Shown: in pieces, positions 15,259 to 24,136 of the stretch
Layout: the number at the start of each line of letters is the position of its first letter
How positions within the stretch are numbered: the stretch's first letter is position 1
From: Pseudomonadota bacterium
GTDB taxonomy: Bacteria > Desulfobacterota > Syntrophobacteria > Syntrophobacterales > Syntrophobacteraceae
Reading direction: 5' to 3'
Length of the DNA: 29,318 nucleotides
Assembly (NCBI GenBank): GCA_023416335.1
Contig: JAEZHY010000185.1
Location: 1 to 29,318, forward strand
Notes under the pieces: model-generated
The model's input: the letters and a program-made list of their open reading frames with translations, nothing else
Databases searched by the model: none
What the model was told of the DNA's origin: nothing
Position numbers and translations under genes: made by a program

Positions 15259-15273
15259 CCGCCTCTTTGAGAG
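15259..15273 (-). repeat. Right arm of a 15-bp perfect inverted repeat
   Basis: CCGCCTCTTTGAGAG is the exact reverse complement of 14973-14987. It starts 11 bp after the stop codon of the 76-aa lysine-rich protein. In an mRNA covering the gene, the two arms could pair the 5' leader with the 3' end. Confidence 0.7.
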
Positions 15274-15300
15274 TATGTCAAAAAATCAGGGCTAAGTAAG

Positions 15301-15339
15301 AAACCAGCCGATCGGTTCAGCCGATCGGCTGGTTTTGCT
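15301..15339. terminator. Bidirectional terminator between lysine-rich gene and selA
   Basis: A perfect 15-bp stem (15301-15315 with 15321-15335, core AGCCGATCGG) with a 5-nt loop is followed on the plus strand by TTTTGCTTT. On the minus strand it is followed by GGTTTCTTACTT. It starts directly after the selA stop codon and lies between convergent genes, so it can serve both. Confidence 0.85.
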
Positions 15340-16758
15340 TTATCTACCCACCTGCAGCATTTCTTCAAACGCTTTTGCAATGATTTCGAACTGAACAGGC
15401 TTGACGGTCCGCATATCCATGAGGAAATGGTCGGATTCGATTCGGCCGATTATCGGAATCTTCCGGCCTCGAAGAAACTCCTCCATTCCGTTTGCGCTCA
15501 TAGCGGTCGATCGGACTGCGACGAGATGTGTGGGCAGATCCCGAGCAGGAAGAGATCCCCCTCCGACCTGTGAAAATCCTTGCCGTGCCTGGACTTCCAG
15601 GCGCCCTTCCGTATCGGTTCCACGAATAAGCGCCGCCAGTTCCTCGGCTCGACTTTCGAGTTCTTCGCCGGATATTGCCAGCATTCGAAGAGTGGGAATA
15701 CGCTCGAATGCCTCCCGCTCGTCTCTGTACAATCTGAGAGTTGCCTCCAGGGCCGCAAGGGTCATCTTGTCCACTCTCAGCGCCCGTGTAATGGGGTTTT
15801 TCTTGCACTGCTCGATCAGGTCCTTCCGGCCGACGATGATCCCGGCCTGAGGACCACCGAGGAGTTTGTCGCCGCTGAAACTGACAAGGTCGACCCCCGT
15901 CTTGACAATGTCCTGAACCGTCGTCTCGCCCTGCAGGCCAAAAGGAGCCAGGTCCACAAAACAGCCGCTTCCAAGATCTTCGACGACCGGAATCCCCCGC
16001 TCACGGCCGATTCTTACCAGTTCCTCCAGGTTTACCTCAGCCGTGAACCCCAGAATCCTGTAATTGCTCGTATGGACTTTCATCAAAAGGGCCGTGGCTT
16101 CCGTTACAGCGCCCATGTAATCTTTTGGATGTGTGCGATTGGTTGTACCGACTTCTCGCAGGACGGCTCCGCTGCTGGTCATTACATCCGGAATCCGAAA
16201 AGATCCCCCTATTTCGACGAGTTCTCCCCGCGATACGATGACCTCTCTGTCTTTCGCAAGGGTGTTCAGCACCAGGAAAACCGCAGCCGCATTGTTGTTT
16301 ACGACCAGCGCAGATTCCGCTCCGGTCACCTCGCGCAGGATCGATTCGGCGTGGACGTACCTGGAACCCCTTTCTCCGCGGTCCAGATCGTATTCCAGAT
16401 TGTTGTAGCTGCCGGAAAGTGTCTGAAGCCTGGCGACTGCTTCTTCAGGAAGCAGGGATCTGCCGAGATTGGTATGGATCACGATCCCTGTTGCGTTCAC
16501 AACAGGACGGAGCGTGAACCGGGCAAGTTGCTCCACCCGATCGACAATGGCAAGCGTGAGCCGCTCCTGATTGATCCTGGAAAAAAATTCGGGGTTCTGT
16601 AGAACGTTTTTCCGGGTCTCGTCGAGGATTTCTCTTATTGCGTCCAGCACCAGTTTTCTGGGATGACGTAGAAGAGCCGCCTTAATTGCGTCCGTCTGAA
16701 GGACTGCATCGACGCCCGGAATTTGCCTCAGAACTTCTTGAACGGAGTTTCCGCCCAT
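15340..16758 (-). CDS. selA: L-seryl-tRNA(Sec) selenium transferase
   Basis: SelA is a PLP enzyme that converts seryl-tRNA(Sec) to selenocysteyl-tRNA(Sec) using selenophosphate, so the organism makes selenoproteins. The 472-aa protein has the standard features: an N-terminal tRNA-binding helical domain, VNATGIVIHTNLGRS at about 88-101, and YDLDRGERGSRYVH. VVNNNAAAV, then EDLGSG, and the PLP-lysine motif SFSGDKLLGGPQAG follow, with Lys298 (E. coli Lys295). The ATG at 16758 has GAGG 6 nt upstream. selB and selC, often next to selA, are not in this window. The gene is divergent from mfd and convergent with the small lysine-rich gene. Confidence 0.96.
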   Translation of the reverse strand: MGGNSVQEVLRQIPGVDAVLQTDAIKAALLRHPRKLVLDAIREILDETRKNVLQNPEFFSRINQERLTLAIVDRVEQLARFTLRPVVNATGIVIHTNLGRSLLPEEAVARLQTLSGSYNNLEYDLDRGERGSRYVHAESILREVTGAESALVVNNNAAAVFLVLNTLAKDREVIVSRGELVEIGGSFRIPDVMTSSGAVLREVGTTNRTHPKDYMGAVTEATALLMKVHTSNYRILGFTAEVNLEELVRIGRERGIPVVEDLGSGCFVDLAPFGLQGETTVQDIVKTGVDLVSFSGDKLLGGPQAGIIVGRKDLIEQCKKNPITRALRVDKMTLAALEATLRLYRDEREAFERIPTLRMLAISGEELESRAEELAALIRGTDTEGRLEVQARQGFSQVGGGSLPARDLPTHLVAVRSTAMSANGMEEFLRGRKIPIIGRIESDHFLMDMRTVKPVQFEIIAKAFEEMLQVGR

Positions 16759-17017
16759 TGTGCGCCTCGCTTTGAGCCTCCAGCAGAAAGCTTTTTTTGC
16801 AGGCCCATTTCGGATATACTTGAAAATTTGAGAGAAACAGACAAAGCAAAACCGGATTCCGGTTGAGGAAGGGCCGGAAAACGTGCAGCTTCAACCGCTT
16901 CCGTCCTTTGTAATTATTGTATTTATAAGTTTTTGAGAATTTGTGAAAGCGCCTTCCCATGCGGAGGAGAGCGGTTTCCTTTGTATTATAGTTATTTTTA
17001 AGGATTATCGGCAAATA

Positions 17018-20000
17018 ATGAGATTTTCCATTTCCCGCCAGGAACAGTCGGACCAAGGGGAGCAGATTCCCGACATGGCTTTCTTCAAATCCGCGTCGGA
17101 AGAAGTTGTCTCTTATCTGAAGAACTCGCGCGAAGCTGCCGGTCTGCGTGGAGTTCAGCCATCTGCTTTGGCTTACCTTGTCTCGAGGGCGATGCGTCAG
17201 TTGAGGAAGCCTTTTGTGCTGATAGCGCCCACCGATAAAGAGGCCGAAAAGTTTGCCGAGACGATAGGTTTTTTTCTGGGGAAAGCGCAATCCGCAAACG
17301 GTTCGGTCCTGGACCGTCGAGTCTGGTTCATGCCTTCCCGCACCGGGCACAAAGCCCAGGCACTCGGAAAAACGGAAACCACTGCAAGGAGAATGGAAGC
17401 CCTTTACGCTTTGAAGGCCGCTTCATCCCCCCTGGTGGTAGTCACTTCCGCCCTTGCCGTGATGGAAAGGCTCCTCCCGCCCGACATTCTCATGGCAAAC
17501 GTCGAATATAAAATAGCCGGCGAGAATTCCGACCTGGAGGTATTCACGCGCAAGTTGCTCGATCGGGGGTTCTGTCGGGTTTCACTTGCGGAAGACTACG
17601 GGGATTTCAGCAGGCGCGGAGGAGTGCTCGATATCTATGCGCCTCTGTACCGCTGGCCGATGCGGCTCGAATTTTTCGGCGACGAACTCGAATCCATCCG
17701 TCTGTTCCATCCCAGTTCTCAGCGCTCTATGGGCGCCCTTGAAGACGCCCTGATACTTCCGGCAAATGAAATCATCCTGGATGACCGCGCCCGGGAGAGG
17801 GCCCAGAATGCCGTATACGAAGACGTTCGGAAGGAACGTCTCTCACCCGCCGCCGGGAATATATGGCTCGACCGGATTGCGGAAGGGCACCAGCTCAGTT
17901 CGTTCGAAGCCGTTTACTCCGTCTTTTACGAGGAGACGGCCTCGATATGGGATTATCTCAACTCCAATTCCATCCTGATCTGGTCGGACGCCGTACAGAC
18001 CCGGAAAGTGATGGAGGAGCAGTACGGCAAGATTCTCCGGGCATGGGATGAGGAACATTCTGAAAACGAATGGAAAAGGCACCCCACGGAGCTTTACCTG
18101 GACCCCGAGAGTTCTTTGGAAGCCGCCTCTCCCTTCCAGCAGCTTCTTGCCAATTCTCTTTCAGAAGAAGGCGTCCAAAAAGTATTCGATATTGGAACGT
18201 CGGCTCATATCGAACTGGCTGCCGCGGTGAAAGCGCACGCCAATAAGGAACGGTTGCTCGACCCCGTTGCCGCCGAATTTCGGAAATGGATCCAGGAGGG
18301 GATATCGGTTTTCCTTGTAAGCCCCCAGAAAGATCGTGCGGGGAGGATAGCGGAACTGCTCCGTAATTACGGGGTCGAGGCGGTTCTGAGTGCCGAACCT
18401 TTCGGTGAGGAATCCTTTGAAACCCCGCTGGTGAAGATTGTCGGAGGATCTTTGGAAAATGGGTTCTTCTGGCCGGCCGATCGCCTGGCCGTGGTATCGG
18501 ATGAAGAACTCTTCGAGAGAAGGCCTCGAAGACGCGCGCAGAAGCCGGTTTCGGGCATCTTCCTGAACTCTTTCCAGGACCTGCACCAGGGCGATTTCGT
18601 GGTCCATGTCGATCACGGCATCGGATTATACAAGGAACTGGCTCACCTGAGCGTGGGGGGAATAGAAAGTGATTTCCTGCTGCTGGGCTACCAGGACGGC
18701 GACAAACTTTACGTGCCTGTGGACAAGCTTCAGAAGGTCCAGAAATATATGGGCCTCGAGGGACAGGATCCCAAGATCGACAAGCTCGGCGGCAAATCCT
18801 GGGAGGCCGCCAAGACAAAGGCGAGGGAATCGGCCGAAAAGATGGCCGAAGAATTGCTCGAACTCTATGCCAAACGGCAGGTTGGAGAAGGGTTTTCTTT
18901 TACGAACCCGGACAGGTACTTTCAGGAATTTGAAACCACCTTCGCCTTCGAAGAGACCCCTGACCAGGTGAAAGCAATTGAAGACGTCCTGGACGATATG
19001 ACTTCCAAGCGGCCGATGGACCGCCTTATATGCGGAGATGTCGGTTACGGAAAAACGGAAGTAGCTCTCAGAGCCGCTTTCAAAGCCGTCATGGACGGCA
19101 AGCAGGTGGCCATGCTCGTCCCGACGACCGTACTTGCCGAACAGCACCACGAAAGCTTCAGCGAGCGTTTCGAGGGATTTCCCGTGACGGTTGCCTCGCT
19201 CAGCCGGTTCAAAACGGCGGCTCAGCAAAAGCAGATCCTGGAAGGGCTGAAGAAAGGCGGAATCGATATCGTCATCGGTACGCACCGCCTTCTTCAGAAG
19301 GATGTCGTTTTCAAGGACCTGGGGCTTCTCATAATCGATGAGGAACACCGGTTCGGCGTCCGCCACAAGGAAATGATGAAGCGGCTCCGGGTTTCCGTGG
19401 ACGTATTGACGCTGACGGCCACGCCCATTCCCCGGACTCTGCACATGGCACTGGCAGGCATTCGCGACCTCAGCACGATCGAAACCCCTCCGCAGGACCG
19501 GCGCGCGATTGAGACTTACGTCTGCAACTTCGATGATTTTACGATTCGCGAAGCCATTTACAGGGAGCTTCACAGAAACGGTCAGGTCTTTTTCGTCCAC
19601 AACCATGTCCAGAGCATCTATCAAATGGCAACCAAACTGGGGACCCTGGTTCCTGAGGCGCGTATAGCCGTAGGCCACGGTCAGATGAAAGAACGCGACC
19701 TCGAAAAGGTGATGCTCGATTTTATTCGCAAGAAAGTAGACGTTCTTGTCTGCACAACCATCATAGAATCTGGATTGGATATTCCTGCAGCCAACACGAT
19801 CGTCATCAACAGGGCGGATAAATTCGGGCTTGCCCAGATTTACCAGTTGAGGGGACGTGTGGGACGTTCGCGCGAGCAGGCTTATGCTTACCTGATCATA
19901 CCGGGTGAGCATCTCATAACCAGGGACGCTCAGAAAAGACTTCGCGCCCTCCTGGATTTCAGCGAACTCGGGGCCGGTTTCAAGATTGCCCTGAACGACC

Positions 20001-20590
20001 TGCAAATTCGGGGAGGCGGTACCATTCTCGGTTCGTCACAATCGGGGCACATTGCGGCTATCGGGTACGAACTCTACCTGGAGCTGCTGGAGAAGGCGAT
20101 TTCGGGAATGAAGGGAGAACCGGGACCGGAGGCGATCGAAACCGAAATAAATCTGCCGGTTTCGGCTTTCCTGCCGGACACTTTTATTCCCGATGCGGAC
20201 CAGAGGCTTATTGCCTATAAGCGGCTTGCAACCCTTTCAGACGAACAGGCTATCGAGGACCTGGGGGGGGAATGGCGAGACCGATACGGACCTTTGCCGG
20301 ACGAAGCAAAACACCTTGTACTGATGGCAAAAATGCGTCTTTTATTGAAGAAGCTGGGGATTATTCGACTTGAAGGCGATAGTGAAAACTTCATTCTTCA
20401 TTTTGCACCCGGTGTAAATATCTGGCCTGTCATGTCTCTGCTCGAAGGGAAAAAATGTACGTTTGCGCCGGAATCGGAACGAAAATTGAAAGTGGAGATT
20501 TGGGGGCGTAATTTCCCGCAAAGAGTTCTTCGATTGAAAAGAATCTTGCAAGAGTTAAATGAAAATGTTACTGCATTCGAACTTCACTAA
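17018..20590 (+). CDS. mfd: Transcription-repair coupling factor Mfd
   Basis: Mfd is a DNA translocase that removes RNA polymerase stalled at DNA damage and recruits UvrA. The protein is about 1190 aa, slightly longer than the usual 1150-1180. In order it shows an N-terminal UvrB-like region including GGVLDIYAPLYRWPMRLEFFG. The RNA-polymerase-interaction domain starts near residue 525 (GDFVVHVDHGIGLYKEL). The helicase core has Walker A GDVGYGKTE (about 675), the DEEH box (about 775), TLTATPIPRTLHMAL, ESGLDIPAAN and QLRGRVGRS. A C-terminal TRCF domain follows. The ATG at 17018 has only a weak AAGGA 13 nt upstream. An in-frame GTG at 16943 would add atypical residues, and ATG 17072 is another option. 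A PpiC-type and a RodZ-like gene follow on the same strand. Confidence 0.95.
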   Translation: MRFSISRQEQSDQGEQIPDMAFFKSASEEVVSYLKNSREAAGLRGVQPSALAYLVSRAMRQLRKPFVLIAPTDKEAEKFAETIGFFLGKAQSANGSVLDRRVWFMPSRTGHKAQALGKTETTARRMEALYALKAASSPLVVVTSALAVMERLLPPDILMANVEYKIAGENSDLEVFTRKLLDRGFCRVSLAEDYGDFSRRGGVLDIYAPLYRWPMRLEFFGDELESIRLFHPSSQRSMGALEDALILPANEIILDDRARERAQNAVYEDVRKERLSPAAGNIWLDRIAEGHQLSSFEAVYSVFYEETASIWDYLNSNSILIWSDAVQTRKVMEEQYGKILRAWDEEHSENEWKRHPTELYLDPESSLEAASPFQQLLANSLSEEGVQKVFDIGTSAHIELAAAVKAHANKERLLDPVAAEFRKWIQEGISVFLVSPQKDRAGRIAELLRNYGVEAVLSAEPFGEESFETPLVKIVGGSLENGFFWPADRLAVVSDEELFERRPRRRAQKPVSGIFLNSFQDLHQGDFVVHVDHGIGLYKELAHLSVGGIESDFLLLGYQDGDKLYVPVDKLQKVQKYMGLEGQDPKIDKLGGKSWEAAKTKARESAEKMAEELLELYAKRQVGEGFSFTNPDRYFQEFETTFAFEETPDQVKAIEDVLDDMTSKRPMDRLICGDVGYGKTEVALRAAFKAVMDGKQVAMLVPTTVLAEQHHESFSERFEGFPVTVASLSRFKTAAQQKQILEGLKKGGIDIVIGTHRLLQKDVVFKDLGLLIIDEEHRFGVRHKEMMKRLRVSVDVLTLTATPIPRTLHMALAGIRDLSTIETPPQDRRAIETYVCNFDDFTIREAIYRELHRNGQVFFVHNHVQSIYQMATKLGTLVPEARIAVGHGQMKERDLEKVMLDFIRKKVDVLVCTTIIESGLDIPAANTIVINRADKFGLAQIYQLRGRVGRSREQAYAYLIIPGEHLITRDAQKRLRALLDFSELGAGFKIALNDLQIRGGGTILGSSQSGHIAAIGYELYLELLEKAISGMKGEPGPEAIETEINLPVSAFLPDTFIPDADQRLIAYKRLATLSDEQAIEDLGGEWRDRYGPLPDEAKHLVLMAKMRLLLKKLGIIRLEGDSENFILHFAPGVNIWPVMSLLEGKKCTFAPESERKLKVEIWGRNFPQRVLRLKRILQELNENVTAFELH

Positions 20591-20717
20591 TAGATAAAAA
20601 CTAAATCCAGCTATTCATCGCCGGCCCTCTTGGGAAAGGGCTGATTCTGCTTTTTGCAGTCTGGCGGTGAGGAGTTTCCGGGTGCTGAGGGCGAGTTTTC
20701 GCCAGTGAGGATTTCTT

Positions 20718-21689
20718 ATGTTCATGAGGGAAAAACAAGCTCTTCTTTTCGTATGCATGGTCCTTTCCGCGCTGCTTCTCAGCGGAGTTGCGGCCGCCGC
20801 CGATATAATCGACCGAACAGTGGCCAATGTGAACGGAGAAATAATCCTGTACAGCGACGTGCAGGCGCAATTGAAGGTGCTGGAGAATATTTCCCCTGAG
20901 GCCAAGACCGACGATCCGGCGAAGAAGTCCGAAATTGAAAAAGAAATCTTGAATCAACTCGTCCGGCAAAGACTTGCCGAGCAGGAAGTAAAACGGCTGA
21001 AAATTTCGGTCTCCGATATCGAGGTGGACGATACGGTCGCCAACATAATGCGTGAGAACAGGATGACTCCGTCCCAGTTCGAAATTCAGCTGAAGAAGAC
21101 CGGCCAGACAATGGACAAGTTCCGCGAAGGTGTCAAAAAGGAACTGGAGCGAAGCCGTTTGATCGAGCGGACCCTGAAGTCCAAAGTGGTCATCACCGAT
21201 CAGCAGGTGGAAGCCTATCTAAAGAACGATAGCGGGGAGTCACTGCCGGGTTCGCAGAGAATCCGCCTGGGCATCATTTTTCTGCCCGCCGATGAGAAGA
21301 ATAAAGCGGATGTGGAAAAGACCGGCCGTGAAGTTCTCGAAAAATTGAAATCCGGGAGCGATTTTAGAAGCCTTGCCAAACAGTACTCAAAAGGGCCTGC
21401 CGTCGAGGATGGTGGGGACATAGGTTTTATGTCCCCCGACGAGCTTGCGCCCTATATTGCAGAAGGAATAAAGGGCTTGAAAAGAGAGGAAATTTCCGGT
21501 CTGGTGCGGGGGCCGAACGGGTATTATCTTCTCAAAGTCTTCGATGTAGAAGTCCTGAAACAGAACAAGTCCGATCCGAGCCTGCGGGAGAAAGTTCGAA
21601 GAGAACTTTACCAAAAAGAAGTAAACCGAAAATTCGAAGAATGGGTACGAAATCTGGAAGCAAAGGCTTTCATCCAAACCTCCCTGTAA
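20718..21689 (+). CDS. SurA-like periplasmic peptidyl-prolyl isomerase
   Basis: This is a periplasmic chaperone and peptidyl-prolyl cis-trans isomerase of the SurA/PpiC type, probably aiding outer-membrane protein folding. The 323-aa precursor has a signal peptide (hydrophobic LLFVCMVLSALLLSGVAAAA, cleavage near residue 28). A SurA_N domain follows (DRTVANVNGEIILYSDVQAQ at about 31-50, LNQLVRQRLAEQEVKRL). A single rotamase domain covers about 175-290 (LKSGSDFRSLAKQYSKGPA, DGGDIGFMSPDELAP). E. coli SurA has two such domains and 428 aa, so this is a short form. The ATG has AGGA 6 nt upstream. It lies 127 bp after mfd and 15 bp before the RodZ-like gene. Confidence 0.9.
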   Translation: MFMREKQALLFVCMVLSALLLSGVAAAADIIDRTVANVNGEIILYSDVQAQLKVLENISPEAKTDDPAKKSEIEKEILNQLVRQRLAEQEVKRLKISVSDIEVDDTVANIMRENRMTPSQFEIQLKKTGQTMDKFREGVKKELERSRLIERTLKSKVVITDQQVEAYLKNDSGESLPGSQRIRLGIIFLPADEKNKADVEKTGREVLEKLKSGSDFRSLAKQYSKGPAVEDGGDIGFMSPDELAPYIAEGIKGLKREEISGLVRGPNGYYLLKVFDVEVLKQNKSDPSLREKVRRELYQKEVNRKFEEWVRNLEAKAFIQTSL

Positions 21690-21704
21690 ACGGGCATCCG
21701 TTTG

Positions 21705-22688
21705 ATGAAAGAACTCGCAGAGTTTTTAAAATCTGAGAGATTGAACAGCAATCTCACAGTGAAGTCCGTTTCCCGTCGAAGCGGAATCAGCGTAAATATG
21801 CTCCTTTCACTCGAAGGGGGCGATTTCGAGCGCTTTGGTGCGCCCATTTTGATCCGGAACACGATTCGGGCATATTGCAAAGCCGTCGGTACAGATCCGG
21901 AGCCGCTACTCGCCAAGTACTCTTCCCAAATAGAAAAGTTCAATACCCTGGACCGGGGAATCAAGAGATACGGTCAGCAGATGAAAATCCTGCGTCACAA
22001 GCGCAGGATGATAGGTTTTCCTCTGCTCGTACTCGTCCTGATGACTGTCGGAATCGTTTACGGCGGGATGTGGATTTCTGAAAAACGGTCCAAATTGTAT
22101 GCCCCTCCAGAACCTAACAGGGTTTTTCTCCAGGAAGACCTGCCGGCCGAATTGCAGAAGAAGCTGGCGCCGTCGGCAAAGGTTGAGAGTAAGAGCGGCC
22201 GGGAAGCAGTTTTTCCAACGGTCAGGGATGCCGACAGGGCGATCAGAGATGCTGAAAGATCGCTGAACGAAGCCGAGAGAATAAAAGACGGCCAGAAGTT
22301 CGAACAGAAGATCGAACCTGCCGCCGGCCAGACTGAACAGCAGCCTCCAGCCGCACCTCCGTCCCAATTGGCCGTAAGCTATTCGGCGGAAGCCGTCGCC
22401 GAGGATAAGCCCGTTGCCGCTGAGCAGTCGCGCCAGGTACAGAAGTTTTCCGTGGAGGCGGACGATAAAGTCTGGATCCAGGTGAAGATAGATGACAAGG
22501 AAACGCGCAGTGCGATGCTTCATCCCGGTGAAAAGCGGGAGTGGACCGCGGACAAATCCATGCAGGTTGTCGTGGGAAATGCGGGAGGTCTCCGCATGAA
22601 ATGGAACGACCAGCCTGTCAAAGCTTCTCGGGACCCGGGCCGCGTGCTGCGGTTCCGATTACCCGAAATTATGAAAGACGTTCAATAA
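21705..22688 (+). CDS. RodZ-like helix-turn-helix membrane protein
   Basis: This 327-aa protein has the layout of RodZ, a cell-shape protein linking MreB to the membrane. Residues 1-75 form an HTH_25-type domain (MKELAEFLKSERLNSNLTVK, then SRRSGISVNMLLSLEGGDFE). A basic stretch (KILRHKRR) precedes one membrane helix at about 103-124. A Pro/Ala/Glu/Gln-rich linker follows, and residues from about 245 resemble the RodZ C-terminal beta domain (DUF4115: VWIQVKIDDKETRSAMLHPG, REWTADKSM, GGLRMKWNDQPV). The ATG at 21705 directly follows an in-frame TTG at 21702; either could be used, and no clear Shine-Dalgarno is present. The 15-bp gap suggests transcription with the SurA-like gene. MreB is not in the window. 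Confidence 0.85.
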   Translation: MKELAEFLKSERLNSNLTVKSVSRRSGISVNMLLSLEGGDFERFGAPILIRNTIRAYCKAVGTDPEPLLAKYSSQIEKFNTLDRGIKRYGQQMKILRHKRRMIGFPLLVLVLMTVGIVYGGMWISEKRSKLYAPPEPNRVFLQEDLPAELQKKLAPSAKVESKSGREAVFPTVRDADRAIRDAERSLNEAERIKDGQKFEQKIEPAAGQTEQQPPAAPPSQLAVSYSAEAVAEDKPVAAEQSRQVQKFSVEADDKVWIQVKIDDKETRSAMLHPGEKREWTADKSMQVVVGNAGGLRMKWNDQPVKASRDPGRVLRFRLPEIMKDVQ

Positions 22689-22700
22689 ACGGCAATTCGC

Positions 22701-22730
22701 TTGACAGAAGCTTGCCGACGCTGCTAGAAA
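22701..22730 (+). promoter_or_regulatory. Promoter of the B12 riboswitch transcript
   Basis: A perfect -35 box TTGACA (22701-22706) is followed after 18 bp by TAGAAA (22725-22730). Transcription would start about 20 nt before the riboswitch. Confidence 0.65.
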
Positions 22731-22758
22731 TACTACCTGTACAAAAATTTTTATTGCG

Positions 22759-22903
22759 ATCAGGTGCAGACGCTTAAAAGGGAATCCCGTTAAAATCGGG
22801 AGCGGTCCCGCCGCTGTGAACGGGGACGAAATCCGCGATACCCACTGGGAAACCGGGAAGGGGCGGAAAGTAGGAGGATCCGAAGCCAGAATACCTGCCT
22901 GAT
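22759..22903 (+). promoter_or_regulatory. Cobalamin riboswitch
   Basis: This is an adenosylcobalamin-type riboswitch aptamer. It has the conserved words AGGTGC, TTAAAAGGGAA, then GGGAGCGGTCCCGCCGCTGT, then ACCCACTGGGAAACCGGGAAGG, and the B12 box AGCCAGAATACCTGCCTG (22884-22901). Outer stem P1 can form from ATCAGG (22759-22764) and CCTGAT (22898-22903). In the family, binding of cobalamin normally lowers expression of downstream cobalt or B12 genes. Here the next gene is cbiK. A terminator hairpin follows 66 nt later. Confidence 0.95.
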
Positions 22904-22913
22904 GCGTAGTGGC

Positions 22914-22937
22914 AAATGGTACGAGGCGATACCATTT
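22914..22937 (+). promoter_or_regulatory. Hairpin between riboswitch and terminator
   Basis: AAATGGTA (22914-22921) and TACCATTT (22930-22937) form a perfect 8-bp stem with an 8-nt loop. Its position after the aptamer suggests part of the expression platform, but I could not identify which strand it competes with. Confidence 0.45.
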
Positions 22938-22968
22938 ATTGCCGAAAAGGATCAAGAAATTAGGGTGC

Positions 22969-23003
22969 AATCCTTGGAGCAGCTGCTTCAGGGATTTTTT
23001 TTT
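22969..23003 (+). terminator. Riboswitch expression-platform terminator
   Basis: AATCCTTGGAGCA (22969-22981) pairs with TGCTTCAGGGATT (22984-22996), with two G-T wobbles. Nine T residues (22995-23003) follow. It is a classic intrinsic terminator placed to stop transcription when the riboswitch is bound. Confidence 0.85.
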
Positions 23004-23103
23004 GCGGGGGTGCAAAGTGAACTGAATTCCCGTTTCCGGGTGTTCGGGGCACAAGCCGCATCGAAACAGACTGCCCCCCTTCCTCGACGCGTTACCATCC
23101 TCA

Positions 23104-23130
23104 CCACCACCCGGGAGGCCGCAACTCCCG
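23104..23130 (+). promoter_or_regulatory. Strong hairpin in the cbiK leader
   Basis: CACCCGGGAG (23104-23113) and CTCCCGGGTG (23121-23130) form a perfect 10-bp GC-rich stem with a 7-nt loop. No T-run follows. It may be a second control hairpin or the end of a short leader RNA. Confidence 0.5.
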
Positions 23131-23203
23131 GGTGATCCCTCCTTTCGGAAGCATTTCCCGCATGCCGCCACATACTGCTGCAAAGACGGTCATAAGCAAT
23201 TTA

Positions 23204-23231
23204 TTGACGTTTTTTTCGCTACGTTTACTAT
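23204..23231 (+). promoter_or_regulatory. Possible internal promoter for cbiK
   Basis: TTGACG (23204-23209) and TACTAT (23226-23231) are 16 bp apart. It lies downstream of the riboswitch and its terminator and 46 bp before the cbiK ATG. If active it would give riboswitch-independent expression. Confidence 0.5.
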
Positions 23232-23276
23232 GGTGGGGTTGTCATCCCAATCCTCTCCAATTGAAACGGCCGAAAT

Positions 23277-24083
23277 ATGAATGAAGAAACCGGAAATAAC
23301 AGAAAAGTCATATTGCTCGTTGCTTTTGGCACTTCAGTTCCCGAAGCGGCAAAGGCACTGGATGAAATCGAAAAACGCGTTCGGGAAAGATATGGAGAAA
23401 CGGAAGTCAGGTGGGCTTTCACTTCCCGGACCATTCGTGCCCGGGCGGCGGCTCGCGGTATAAAACTCGACTCTCCGGAGACGGCCCTTGCCGGGTTGAT
23501 GGACGAAGGATACACCCATGCCGCTGTCCTTTCGCTGCACATCGTGCCGGGCCGGGAATTTCACGAACTTTATCATAATGCGATGCGCTTTGAAGGCATG
23601 TGTGGAGGCTTCAAGAAAATCCTCATTGCCCGGCCTCTTCTCGGAAATCACGACGATATGGTCAAGGTGGCCGACTTGCTCACCGGGCAGTACGTGCCCA
23701 GGGGGTCTGACGAAGGGGTCGTATTCATCGGACACGGAAACAAGAGGCACCCTTCGGATGCCGTCTATCTTGCCATGAGTTCGCTCCTTTCCGACATGAA
23801 TCCGCGTGTTTTCGCGGGAACCGTCCAGGGGCATCCGACGCCGCGTGAGCTTATTCCGAAACTCAAAGCGGCGCGACTGAGGAAATTTCGGCTCATCCCA
23901 CTCATGACGGTTGCAGGCGATCATGCGAGAAAAGACATGGCAGGGGACGGGCCGGAGAGCTGGAAATCGATTCTGGTCGAAAGCGGCTGTGAGGTCGAGC
24001 CGGTCTTCCACGGCCTGGCCGAAAACCCTGAGGTCGTTTCGATTTGGCTGGATCACCTGGACGAAGTGTTCCGGGCACTGTAA
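23277..24083 (+). CDS. cbiK: Anaerobic sirohydrochlorin cobaltochelatase
   Basis: CbiK inserts Co(II) into sirohydrochlorin in the oxygen-independent B12 pathway; it needs no ATP. The 268-aa protein has [20 protein letters not shown] near the start, then [13 protein letters not shown]. The metal and catalytic His are in [10 protein letters not shown] (H153) and [13 protein letters not shown] (H216), matching the two catalytic histidines known in Salmonella CbiK. There is no signal peptide, so it is the cytoplasmic form rather than the exported CbiK-P type. The ATG at 23277 has no strong Shine-Dalgarno. The gene lies 374 bp after a cobalamin riboswitch, which supports its B12 role. A possible internal promoter sits between them. 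The Nudix gene follows by 53 bp. Confidence 0.94.
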   Translation: MNEETGNNRKVILLVAFGTSVPEAAKALDEIEKRVRERYGETEVRWAFTSRTIRARAAARGIKLDSPETALAGLMDEGYTHAAVLSLHIVPGREFHELYHNAMRFEGMCGGFKKILIARPLLGNHDDMVKVADLLTGQYVPRGSDEGVVFIGHGNKRHPSDAVYLAMSSLLSDMNPRVFAGTVQGHPTPRELIPKLKAARLRKFRLIPLMTVAGDHARKDMAGDGPESWKSILVESGCEVEPVFHGLAENPEVVSIWLDHLDEVFRAL

Positions 24084-24136
24084 TTGTCTACATGCACTCA
24101 TGCAGATCTTCAGGCGAATCACTCGGAGAGAGCGCC

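Noticed and set aside
16943..17017. In-frame GTG extension of mfd
   Set aside because: There is no ribosome site at the right distance, and the added residues are unlike Mfd N-termini.
17958..18818. 286-codon minus-strand frame inside mfd
   Set aside because: It is rich in Pro/Arg/Ser, typical of an antisense shadow of GC-rich coding DNA, and has no ribosome site.
18626..20005. 459-codon minus-strand frame inside mfd
   Set aside because: It lies wholly inside the helicase core of mfd on the other strand and shows no family motifs.
22902..23135. 77-codon frame in the cbiK leader
   Set aside because: It begins inside the riboswitch P1 region and crosses the terminator and a strong hairpin. 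It has no ribosome site.
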